Shown here one piece after another: positions 24,551-32,775 of a DNA stretch of 54,945 nucleotides. This DNA comes from Candidatus Bathyarchaeota archaeon. GTDB taxonomy: Archaea; Thermoproteota; Bathyarchaeia; Bathyarchaeales; Bathycorpusculaceae. Positions within the stretch are counted from its first letter, which is position 1, and every line of letters begins with the position of its first letter. Where the stretch lies: the NCBI GenBank assembly GCA_937873375.1, contig CALMWK010000061.1, positions 1-54,945 on the forward strand, in the 5' to 3' direction. The notes under the pieces are model-generated. The model saw only the letters and a program-made list of their open reading frames with translations, was not told where the DNA came from and ran no database searches. Made by a program: the position numbers and the translations under genes.

Positions 24551-25342
24551 TTAACGCAGACAATTAGCCACTATTTTCTCAAAGTTTTCTCGGGACCTGC
24601 CTCTCCTGTAGCTCTTCAGCGCATCAATAATTTCTTTTTTATCCCTTTCACCGAGCACCTCAGCAACTGCTTGGGCTACTTCGCCTGCGCCTGAAAAAAG
24701 GAAATTGCATATGGCTGTGACGTTGGCTGGTTTTCGGGTGTCGCTGGCGGTTTCAAAATCGATAAGCCACGGCTTGCAGTCGTGGTCGATGATGACGTGT
24801 TTGGGTGCTTTGCTCAGTTCCCCATGGTCCAAACCCGCTTCGTCCAGCCGATAGCACTGCTCCAAAACTTCGCCCAACACCTTCTGCACCAGTTTTTTTT
24901 CTTTTTGTGTTTTGAGCCAGTTGGGTAGGTGGTCGCCGTCGATAAGTTGCGTCAACAAGAAGTTTTTGCTTGCCCCAACCAGTTTCGGTCCAACGTCCAC
25001 GGCGTTGGTTTTTGAGAGCATCTGTGCTTCATGCAGCAGGTCAGGTCGGTCAGCATCCATTCTGAGAATCTTCAGAGCCACCCTCTGCCCGTTCAAATGT
25101 GCAATCACAACCATGCCGACAAAGCCCTTGCCCAAGATAGGCACCCGAACCCCGAAAGCGCTGGCGTTTCCTGAGAACTCAACCGCCACTGCTCCGAGGC
25201 TTTGGAGTTCTTCAATGCGGCTTTTGAGTTCGGCTTCGTTGGGTTTAGGAAAGCACAGAACAGAAGCGTAAGGTTCCTGCGTCAACTGTTCCACGGGAAC
25301 TACCAAGGGGTTTTTCAAATAGGCTTTTCTCCACTTCAACAA
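24551..25342 (-). CDS. small protein-kinase-fold protein (RIO/Bud32-like)
   Basis: 263 residues. The kinase core is visible: glycine loop LGKGFVGMVV, VALKILRMD (ATP lysine), catalytic-loop-like GLDHGELSKAPKHVII, and LIDFETAS in place of DFG. The HGEL instead of HRDL is seen in RIO/Bud32/aminoglycoside-kinase-like archaeal proteins. TTG 25342 follows a TATA-like gctaaataatc by about 28 bases, predicting a leaderless message. It converges on purP and is divergent from a surface-protein gene. The substrate is unknown. Confidence 0.82.
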   Translation of the reverse strand: MLKWRKAYLKNPLVVPVEQLTQEPYASVLCFPKPNEAELKSRIEELQSLGAVAVEFSGNASAFGVRVPILGKGFVGMVVIAHLNGQRVALKILRMDADRPDLLHEAQMLSKTNAVDVGPKLVGASKNFLLTQLIDGDHLPNWLKTQKEKKLVQKVLGEVLEQCYRLDEAGLDHGELSKAPKHVIIDHDCKPWLIDFETASDTRKPANVTAICNFLFSGAGEVAQAVAEVLGERDKKEIIDALKSYRRGRSRENFEKIVANCLR

Positions 25343-25460
25343 ACGCCTGTGTAACGCACGCAGATTATTTAGCAGTCACCTTTAAAGTTTGACCTGTGTC
25401 CCCTTTACGGACAAAAGAAGTCCCGCCGTAGATTCATCTTGCAGGCGTTTTGTGTCAAAT

Positions 25461-25485
25461 AATCTTTACAAACAGGCTTTTAGGC
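25461..25485 (+). promoter_or_regulatory. upstream box plus TATA of PQQ-propeller gene 25520
   Basis: The 14-base box aatctttacaaaca (25461-25474) is followed two bases later by CTTTTAG, the likely TATA. The same 14 bases with the same spacing occur before the propeller gene at 29773. Confidence 0.5.
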
Positions 25486-25519
25486 AAACCAAACAATATA
25501 GCTGATTGGTGGCTGCGGC

Positions 25520-26956
25520 ATGAACAGGAGTTTAGCATTGTCCCTTGTGGCAGCGTTAATTTCGATTATCCTTGTGGCCTCATTTGTGGCATACGAATTA
25601 GGTTTCAAGAACTCAAGCCCTCCTTCCAGCGCTACACCTCAGCCGACAATTCCGTCTAGTGCTACACCGCAACCAACCATTACGCCTAGTGCCTCACCAG
25701 AGCCAACAACAACCCCTGACACTCCTTTTGGCGTTCTTTGGCAGAGTCCCATAGAGCACTTTGCAAATTCCTTTACGGTCGACGAAGGAAAAGTGTTTAC
25801 GATCGATGAGACAGGTGATTTATACTGTTTTGATAGCCAAAATGGCATGTCCCTTTGGAATAGCACTGCTGGATATTACCGTTCTCGTGGGTTAGTAGTA
25901 TCTGGAAGTCGGGTTTATGCTGGTTTTGGAGGACGTCGAGTTGGTTGCTTAGATAAGAATACTGGAGTGCTGCACTGGATTATCAAGAAGGAAACAGACG
26001 AGATTTTTAACGAATCACCTCAAATCCGCGTTAAGGACGGGCGATTATATGCCACAGCCGATGGCGTTGGTGCCTATGATGCAATTACTGGGGAGCTTCT
26101 ATGGCAAGAAACCTTTGGACGTATAGTGAGTTTGAATGGGACTTGGTCGGTGAGTGGGCTTACCTTGTACGGTGACATAGTTGACGGCAATTGCATTTAT
26201 GCGACAGCGGCTACAGAGGGAGATTACTCAAGAATGTATTTCTTAAAGTTAGATACGGATAATGGAGGTGTCATTTGGCGAAGCATTGTTACTTGGGACG
26301 GAACAGTAATTACTTTTGGTGTTCGTTTTGTTCCGAGCGTTTTGGCAAGTAGTCAGGGCAAAATCATTATAGGGAACATGTGGAGTGGCAGCTCGCTTTT
26401 GTGTTTAGATTCCAATACTGGTAAAAAGCTTTGGAGCATGGATGTAGGGGCAGCTATTTACAGTCCGACTGTCTACAATAATTTGTTACTGTTTTCAGCA
26501 TCAGACGGATACGTCTACGCGGTAAATTTTGCAAACGGCACCGTTGCATGGAAAACCAACGTGGACACCCAGAACCTATTCTCTGTTCCAGACAATTATG
26601 CTTCTCCAAGTCTCTACGTTGACACCCAAAATCAGCGACTGTTCTGGAGTTTTGGAGCAAAACAAGTCGAATCAGGCAATTACACTGGAACATTATGCAG
26701 CCTTGACCTAGCCCATGGCAACGTGATTTGGACGAGGCAGATTCCGACATCGAGCAACGGCTTAGTTGTTAACAATGATAAAATCTTCTTAACTGGCGGT
26801 GGTCTTTGGATTTTTAACGCGTCAACAGGTGACTTAGTTCAGAGTCAACAGTTTGACCACTACGTTTTGCCGCCAATCGTTCTTGGCAACAGAACGTTCG
26901 TGGTTGCAGACCTCTGGCTTTTCGCCTACGGGCAATCTAAAGAAACCAACGCATAA
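25520..26956 (+). CDS. secreted PQQ-type beta-propeller protein
   Basis: 478 residues. An N-terminal membrane anchor (about 5-28) and a 45-residue Ser/Thr/Pro stalk with repeated PSSATPQPTI units lead to a propeller. Blades end in motifs such as LYCFDSQNGMSLWN, LLCLDSNTGKKLWS, VYAVNFANGTVAWK and LCSLDLAHGNVIWT, typical PQQ-like/BamB repeats (about seven). Such domains in archaeal surface proteins are structural or binding platforms; PQQ use is not implied. No C-terminal anchor is present, so it is held by the N-terminal helix. It stands alone with its own promoter. Confidence 0.88.
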   Translation: MNRSLALSLVAALISIILVASFVAYELGFKNSSPPSSATPQPTIPSSATPQPTITPSASPEPTTTPDTPFGVLWQSPIEHFANSFTVDEGKVFTIDETGDLYCFDSQNGMSLWNSTAGYYRSRGLVVSGSRVYAGFGGRRVGCLDKNTGVLHWIIKKETDEIFNESPQIRVKDGRLYATADGVGAYDAITGELLWQETFGRIVSLNGTWSVSGLTLYGDIVDGNCIYATAATEGDYSRMYFLKLDTDNGGVIWRSIVTWDGTVITFGVRFVPSVLASSQGKIIIGNMWSGSSLLCLDSNTGKKLWSMDVGAAIYSPTVYNNLLLFSASDGYVYAVNFANGTVAWKTNVDTQNLFSVPDNYASPSLYVDTQNQRLFWSFGAKQVESGNYTGTLCSLDLAHGNVIWTRQIPTSSNGLVVNNDKIFLTGGGLWIFNASTGDLVQSQQFDHYVLPPIVLGNRTFVVADLWLFAYGQSKETNA

Positions 26957-27030
26957 AGCGACAAATATTACTATTATGTTATTGTTGGTCTTAACGTTCT
27001 CAGAACCCAGTTCGGATCCAGCGGGGATTT

Positions 27031-27073
27031 GTTCCTGTAGGGGAACAATTTGTTCTTGAGTGAGAGTTAATAG
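27031..27073 (+). promoter_or_regulatory. double inverted-repeat operator plus TATA (surface gene 27108)
   Basis: GTTCCTGTAGGGGAAC (27031-27046) is an inverted repeat. A second element, gttcttgagtgagagt (27052-27067), overlaps TATA gttaatag. The same layout recurs at 43729-43771, and the second element alone at 28256-28278. Confidence 0.65.
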
Positions 27074-27107
27074 TCACTTTTGCCACGAATGTGCTACGGT
27101 GCATTAA

Positions 27108-28244
27108 GTGAAAGTCTGCTGGGCACTTGGGTTTGTTTTGATTGTAGCTTTGAGCATGTTTTGTGTTGAATCTTCTGAAGCAAAATCTTATGGGACCATC
27201 TACATCCACGCTGATGGAAACATCACACCTTCGTCTGTGCCTATTCAGCGTGAAGGCGACACATATCGCCTCTTAGATGACTTGTATAACAGCCCCATAA
27301 TTCTTGAAAGAAACAACATAGTCTTTGATGGTGAAGGTTATACTTTGGAGGGTGCTGCTCAGGCGATTGCGTTGAACATTACCTGTAGCAACGTGACGGT
27401 CAGGAATTTGCAGGTGTGGAACTGGGAGACTGGAGTCCTCGGAGCCTACAACAACGTCACCATCCAAAACTGCAACCTGACAGGTAACGGGAAAGGATTT
27501 GGCATCTACGCTGACAATTACAGGGTCGCGGGAAACTACATAGCCCAGAATACGTGGGGCATCCGCGTGCAAGGAAACAACGTTGCCGTCACTGGGAACC
27601 AGTTAGTTGGAAACAGCATCGGCATCTGGATATCCTCCTTCCAAGGAAACTACAACCAAAACACCATAGCCTTTAACGTGTTTGAAACGGAAGGGCAAAT
27701 CGCGATTGAAACTGACCTGGGCGGAGAGTTCATGGTCCACCACAATAACTTCATAATCCCTCTTAATCAGGGTCCAATTGTTCAGACAGCGTACTTGGTT
27801 GTTCCAGGCGACGAAACCCAAGTGGTTATGCCTTCGTGGGATAACGGCGTGGAAGGCAATTACTGGAGCAACTACGCTGCGAAATATCCCAATGCCTCTG
27901 AGGTAGACGCCACTGGAGTATACGATTTGCCTTACGTGATTAACGTCGCTCCGAACCTCACAGACCGATACCCGCTGGTCAGAGAAGTTGACGTTTCAGA
28001 GGTGGTTTTGCCGATGGCTACCCCTAGTCCGCAGCCCTCCTTCTCCGCTTCCCCTTCGCTTACGCCAACGCAGACGCCTTCGGTCTCTCCAAACACAATT
28101 CCCTCAGCTTCGCCGACGCCATCTCCTCAACAACAGAACGCAGGTTTACCCATTGAACTCTATGCCCCAGCAGGCTTAGCAGTCATCATCATTGCCCTTG
28201 CAGTTGTATTGTTCTTGCGCAAGCACATCGGCGGCAAGGTTTAA
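27108..28244 (+). CDS. secreted right-handed beta-helix protein (NosD/CASH type)
   Basis: 378 residues from GTG 27108, 35-38 bases after its TATA. A signal peptide (about 1-25) precedes IVFDGEGYTLEG, then repeated turns such as NVTVRNLQVWN, NVTIQNCNLTGNG and IAQNTWGIRVQGN of a parallel beta-helix (NosD/CASH). DNGVEGNYWSNY and DLPYVIN..DRYPLV are end motifs shared with related surface proteins. A Ser/Thr/Pro stalk and a C-terminal membrane helix with basic tail follow. Likely a cell-envelope carbohydrate-binding or structural protein. It is paralogous in plan to the next gene, with which it shares an operator. Confidence 0.88.
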   Translation: MKVCWALGFVLIVALSMFCVESSEAKSYGTIYIHADGNITPSSVPIQREGDTYRLLDDLYNSPIILERNNIVFDGEGYTLEGAAQAIALNITCSNVTVRNLQVWNWETGVLGAYNNVTIQNCNLTGNGKGFGIYADNYRVAGNYIAQNTWGIRVQGNNVAVTGNQLVGNSIGIWISSFQGNYNQNTIAFNVFETEGQIAIETDLGGEFMVHHNNFIIPLNQGPIVQTAYLVVPGDETQVVMPSWDNGVEGNYWSNYAAKYPNASEVDATGVYDLPYVINVAPNLTDRYPLVREVDVSEVVLPMATPSPQPSFSASPSLTPTQTPSVSPNTIPSASPTPSPQQQNAGLPIELYAPAGLAVIIIALAVVLFLRKHIGGKV

Positions 28245-28255
28245 GGTGGGTGGGT

Positions 28256-28278
28256 GTTCTTCAGGGAGAACTAAATAG
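28256..28278 (+). promoter_or_regulatory. inverted-repeat operator plus TATA (surface gene 28316)
   Basis: gttcttcagggagaac (28256-28271) is a near-perfect palindrome (with G-T) running into TATA taaatag. It matches the second half of the elements at 27031 and 43729. Confidence 0.65.
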
Positions 28279-28315
28279 CACCCCACCTCTATGAATGGTT
28301 GACGGAAGTGAACGT

Positions 28316-29638
28316 TTGAAAATCAAACCACTTTCCTTGTCAGTTTTGATTCTTTTAGTCTTATCCTCAACTATGGCTGGCTTGCAGTTCATTGATTTGG
28401 CGCAGGGAAACTTTTTTCCAGACCCTGGTCCAGACCTCCCGCGAATCTACATAAGAAGCGACGGAAGTGTTGAACCAGCAACGGCGCCCATCGAGAGGTC
28501 AGGCAGCCTCTACGAACTCACAGATAATTTAAGCATGTACACGATTGAAGTTCAACGCGACAATATCGTTTTTGATGGCTCAGATTACATGATTTGGGGA
28601 AACGAAAGTTGGATGGGAATCGCTCCACACGCTAACGACGCTGGAAACAACGGCATAATCATAACGCGACGAAACAACGTAACCATTACGCGCTTAAACA
28701 TTGAAAAGTGTACCACGGGAGTTAGAATCTCCAACTCTTCAAACATCACCATCATCGACAATATGTTCAGCAACGAAACCGCCAACATGTGCACCGCCAT
28801 CGGAGTAGCAATCAAAGACTCATCGCACATCCTAATTGAGAACAACAACTTCAGCAACATCCACGGTTCAGCTATCGCCTGCAACGGCACAAACAACACA
28901 ATCAGAAATAATACTCTGACCGGCGACGGCATCGACCTTGAAGGCTCATCAAACCTAATATCAGAAAACACAATTGAAACAAGTAACCCGATAACAATGG
29001 ACATAGCCGACTCCAATATAATAACAAGAAACAAAATTTCAGGACCGCCACCGTCTCCCAACCTGCCAAGCCAAGACCAAAACCGCACTGGAGGAGAAGG
29101 CATAGCTCTCTTCAGGAACTGTTCGAACAACGTGATTTTTGGAAACAACATAACCGGATTCGCAGGTCAGGCTATTCGAACAGTTTGGAGCTGCTCAAAC
29201 AACACCGTCTATGGCAACTACATGGCGAATAACGGGTTTGCTGTAGCGCTTCAAGACGGCGCTGTAAACAACACGTTTTATGCTAACACCTTCACCGCAG
29301 ACTCCTGCAAAATCCACATTGACGATGGGGTAGAGGGTACCCGCTGGGACAACGGAACCATAGGCAACTTCTGGGGCGATTATAATGGGACAGACAGCAA
29401 CGGAGACGGCATCGGTGATGCCCCATACATAGTAAATGGGTACAAATGGGACCAAAGGGTAGATGGGTTTGTGAGCTTTGTTTCGGGTCAAGACAATTAC
29501 CCGCTAATGGCTTATTATAACGTCGACGACAACACTTCACCCTCGCCGCCAGTTCCAGAATTCCCAACAGGGATTATTCTTTCACTTACAGCGATTACGA
29601 TGTTGATTGCAGCCATTATAATCAAAAAAAGAAGCTAA
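28316..29638 (+). CDS. secreted beta-helix protein with PEFP-type C-terminal anchor
   Basis: 440 residues from TTG 28316. I prefer this to ATG 28295 because it gives the same TATA-to-start distance as the other two genes with the shared operator, and because 28295 would lie upstream of the predicted transcription start. A signal peptide is followed by beta-helix turns (NITIIDNMFSN, HILIENNNFSNI, NTIRNNTLTG) with many N-glycosylation-like NxS/T sites and the DSNGDGIGDAPYIV cap. The tail has PVPEFPTG, a membrane helix and KKRS, the PEF-CTERM-like sorting layout. It is probably a surface-anchored glycoprotein. Confidence 0.87.
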   Translation: MKIKPLSLSVLILLVLSSTMAGLQFIDLAQGNFFPDPGPDLPRIYIRSDGSVEPATAPIERSGSLYELTDNLSMYTIEVQRDNIVFDGSDYMIWGNESWMGIAPHANDAGNNGIIITRRNNVTITRLNIEKCTTGVRISNSSNITIIDNMFSNETANMCTAIGVAIKDSSHILIENNNFSNIHGSAIACNGTNNTIRNNTLTGDGIDLEGSSNLISENTIETSNPITMDIADSNIITRNKISGPPPSPNLPSQDQNRTGGEGIALFRNCSNNVIFGNNITGFAGQAIRTVWSCSNNTVYGNYMANNGFAVALQDGAVNNTFYANTFTADSCKIHIDDGVEGTRWDNGTIGNFWGDYNGTDSNGDGIGDAPYIVNGYKWDQRVDGFVSFVSGQDNYPLMAYYNVDDNTSPSPPVPEFPTGIILSLTAITMLIAAIIIKKRS

Positions 29639-29703
29639 AAGAGTAAACTTTTCTCCATATTCTCTGATTCAAAGAGCCATTTTCTGCTCCTTTTAGATTT
29701 TAG

Positions 29704-29750
29704 TCAAAGAACTTTGAGACAGGAAATCTTTACAAACACTCTTTTTAAGA
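29704..29750 (+). promoter_or_regulatory. palindrome, 14-base box and TATA of propeller gene 29773
   Basis: TCAAAG-AA-CTTTGA (29704-29717) is followed by aatctttacaaaca (29725-29738, identical to 25461-25474) and CTTTTTAAG as TATA. Transcription start would fall at about 29772, so GTG 29773 would be leaderless. Confidence 0.5.
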
Positions 29751-29772
29751 TGATCGAACATATAGATAATTC

Positions 29773-32463
29773 GTGGCATCCGAAGTGAAGAGATACTCCA
29801 CGGCGATCTTGCTCATTGTCATTCTCACGTCAACGTTGATCGCCGCTCAGCTTGCAACTGCGGCTTCTGGTTTCAGTGCTTCAGTGCCAATCTTGAATTC
29901 AAAACCTCTGCCGAGTGCCTCACCTGCCCAAGCAACTTCTCTAACTTGGAGCACACAGGAGGTATTGACTGGCGGCTCCTTCGGTACAATCTGTATGATT
30001 CTGGACTCCAACAACAATCCCCGTATCGTGCACGCTGGCAAAGACGGGATGATGTACTACACGTTCTGGGACGGCTCTAACTGGAAAACCCAAAGTGTCA
30101 TTCAAGGGGGCACCCCCAACGCTCTTGTCCTTGACTCTGGTGACAACCCGCACATACTCTTCAAAGGGTCAAACGGAGTAATGTACTACGCGAGCTTGAG
30201 AGGGGCAAACTGGAACTACCAGGTCGTGCCAGAGGGCAATAGATATTCCGTGGTTCTGGACTCGCATGGAAACCCGCATCTTGCTTATGGAACACAGCAA
30301 ATCCGTTCCTCGATAGTACCCACAAACAACTACCATACGTTGAATTACGCGAGCTGGAACGACACAGGTTGGACAACCCAAATCGTTAAGGAGCATATAA
30401 GTGCCTCCGACACCATCAGCCTGATTTTAGACTCAAACGATAACCCATCCATAATGTATGGGGAAGACACCTATTATCCTCCCAGTGGCGGCTATACGAT
30501 AACCGTCAAACTCGCCACTTGGACAGGTTCAGACTGGGACATCCAAACATCTCTGACCAATTTAGACAACATTGGAAGCATGGTTCTAGATTCCAGAGGC
30601 TTCCCTCATTTCGTCTATGCAATAAACTATCCACATGAGTCTGGCGGCAACGTCACATTGGGGTACGCAAGTTGGAACGGAGAGACTTGGAGCAAACAAA
30701 CTATTGTTTCACACGTCCACATGGTAGGACTCTTCATTCAAACCAATCTGGCCTTAGATTCCCACGATAACCCGCACGTTGAATTCTTTAACGGCTCTTT
30801 GATGTATGCCAGCTTGACAGGCTCTAACTGGAATCTTGAGACCGTTGCTCCTGACCAGTTTGCCTACGGCGCAGGTCCGCTAGCCTTGGATACTCACGAC
30901 AGCCCGAACATCTGCTACTGGGTAACCGACATCAGAAACACCACATCCTTTGTAAGCATGCTGATAATTACCACGCCTACTCCTCTGTACAGGCAAGGAC
31001 CGCTGCCAAGACCAACAGAACCAGCACCGTCTGCTCCGCTTGCGTCAGCCTCTCAGCTCTGGGTGCGCCCTTCAAACTGGAGCAGGGTTAATTCTCCAGT
31101 TTTGGCGAACGGTCTAGTCTTTGTGTCATCGGGTAACAGCGGAACCGGAAACTTGGAATTATTATGTTTGAATGCATCAACTGGCGACGAAGTGTGGAGC
31201 CGTCGTTCCTACTACCCGACCTTCACGGTGGCAAACGAATATGTTTACGTCGGCGAAACCATCTACGGGTCTTCGAACCAACCGCAAGGCGTCATATCTT
31301 GCCTAGGCACCTTGACAGGTATGCAGTTGTGGAACTTTTCTGAGGAAACAAACTCAAATTTCGTCTACCCTTTGGTTAGTGGGGACGTAGTTTATGTGGT
31401 TGGGACCGCTAGCTTCATTTATGCTCTTAATGCTTCAACAGGCGAAAAGTTGTGGGGCTTTCTTGGTCCAACAGGTTCTCGCTTTGGCTATGAGCCACTA
31501 TCCTTAGAGGGCGCGAGCCTCTATGCTATGAGCACAGCGTATTCTGGGCTCGACGCTTCTTGGAGTAGCAGCGTCTACGCATTCGACGCTCAAATGGGAA
31601 AATCATTATGGAACTACACAACCAATGGCCTTTTCGGATCAATTATAACTGATGGACAGAGAGTCTACGCCAGTTCCAATGCCGTGGACACTAGAAATAA
31701 CCTTGACGCTTCGCATTCAGGCGGATACATCTATCAAGGCGGAGTTTTAGCTTTGAACGCTTCAAATGGGGCTCTTCTCTGGAATTACCCAATTGACAGC
31801 TCCGTCGGGACACCAATTATTGTGAACGACGCGGTTTACGCTGTGTCCGGCGACGGTGTCCTCTACGCTTTAAACACCTCCGACGGCAGGCCAATCTGGA
31901 GTTACACCGCCGGGACAGGTCTGGGCTCCATACAGTCCGTCGAGGGGTACCTTTATGTTGGGTCTTCCACCGGGGTGCTATGCGTTAATGCCTTAGATGG
32001 AACTATCGTTTGGAATTTTGCAGCCAGCGACTTCACAGGCTCTTCCCCATCCTATCCAGCTTACGCTGACGGCATAGTCTACGTCGGCGCGAATGGACCA
32101 ATGTTTTTCTCGCCTGTAACGCAGTACAACTTTTACGCGGTAAGTGCGTCAACTGGCGAGAAGCTTTGGAACTACACGTTGGGATACGGCGTAGCTTCGG
32201 CGCCCACGATTGAAAATGGTACGGTTTACATAGGCGGGAACTTCGTAACTCGAAGAAGCCCAGACTCTGAAAGCCCAGGTGCCATCATAGCCCTGAAGCC
32301 AAGCATAACGTCTTTGCCGTTGCTGGTGCCCTCGCCTAAACCTTCACCTCAAATTCCAGAGTTTCCCTCATGGAGTATTGTTGTTTTTGTCGTTGCTGTT
32401 TCAGCGTTTTTAATTGCTCTAAAAGCAAAGAAAGCAGGCGCTAGGAACCACGGGACCATTTGA
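29773..32463 (+). CDS. double beta-propeller surface protein with PEFP anchor
   Basis: 896 residues from GTG 29773. After the signal peptide, seven repeats with the core LDSxxNPxI (ILDSNNNPRIVH, VLDSGDNPHILF and so on) suggest a sialidase-like propeller (about 50-390). A linker leads to seven PQQ-type blades (LLCLNASTGDEVWS, YALNASTGEKLWG, LCVNALDGTIVWN and others, about 420-840). The tail IPEFPSW, membrane helix and lysine-rich end form a PEF-CTERM-like anchor. Two seven-bladed propellers in one chain suggest a large ligand-binding surface protein. A CA-rich untranslated stretch follows the stop. Confidence 0.88.
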   Translation: MASEVKRYSTAILLIVILTSTLIAAQLATAASGFSASVPILNSKPLPSASPAQATSLTWSTQEVLTGGSFGTICMILDSNNNPRIVHAGKDGMMYYTFWDGSNWKTQSVIQGGTPNALVLDSGDNPHILFKGSNGVMYYASLRGANWNYQVVPEGNRYSVVLDSHGNPHLAYGTQQIRSSIVPTNNYHTLNYASWNDTGWTTQIVKEHISASDTISLILDSNDNPSIMYGEDTYYPPSGGYTITVKLATWTGSDWDIQTSLTNLDNIGSMVLDSRGFPHFVYAINYPHESGGNVTLGYASWNGETWSKQTIVSHVHMVGLFIQTNLALDSHDNPHVEFFNGSLMYASLTGSNWNLETVAPDQFAYGAGPLALDTHDSPNICYWVTDIRNTTSFVSMLIITTPTPLYRQGPLPRPTEPAPSAPLASASQLWVRPSNWSRVNSPVLANGLVFVSSGNSGTGNLELLCLNASTGDEVWSRRSYYPTFTVANEYVYVGETIYGSSNQPQGVISCLGTLTGMQLWNFSEETNSNFVYPLVSGDVVYVVGTASFIYALNASTGEKLWGFLGPTGSRFGYEPLSLEGASLYAMSTAYSGLDASWSSSVYAFDAQMGKSLWNYTTNGLFGSIITDGQRVYASSNAVDTRNNLDASHSGGYIYQGGVLALNASNGALLWNYPIDSSVGTPIIVNDAVYAVSGDGVLYALNTSDGRPIWSYTAGTGLGSIQSVEGYLYVGSSTGVLCVNALDGTIVWNFAASDFTGSSPSYPAYADGIVYVGANGPMFFSPVTQYNFYAVSASTGEKLWNYTLGYGVASAPTIENGTVYIGGNFVTRRSPDSESPGAIIALKPSITSLPLLVPSPKPSPQIPEFPSWSIVVFVVAVSAFLIALKAKKAGARNHGTI

Positions 32464-32730
32464 TGCGTACGACTGAGTAACTTAGGCATCTACCCGGGAG
32501 CTACCTCACCGTTTTTCAACCACGGCAACATACACTCACACCCACAAGCAGCCGCCCCCAACATAGCACCCATGCAGCTAGTGAAAAACAACCCAACAAA
32601 TCACAACCAAACACCAAACCAAAAACAACCAAAAAACAAATTGCAACCCAAAACACAAACCAAAAAGCAGTGCCACAGCAACCAACCACAACCACACAAA
32701 GAGCAAAAACAAACCTGAGCAGTCACAAAT
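32464..32730. other. strongly CA-rich intergenic tract downstream of the double-propeller gene
   Basis: From about 32517 to 32715 the plus strand is almost only A and C, with few G or T. No supported gene is present; the listed ORF 32670-32864 is an artefact. The right end leads into TATA ttaatag (32731-32737) of the EF-2-like gene. Confidence 0.6.
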
Positions 32731-32775
32731 TTAATAGGGCGACAACCTTACTGAAACACTGTTTGAGTGCACACG

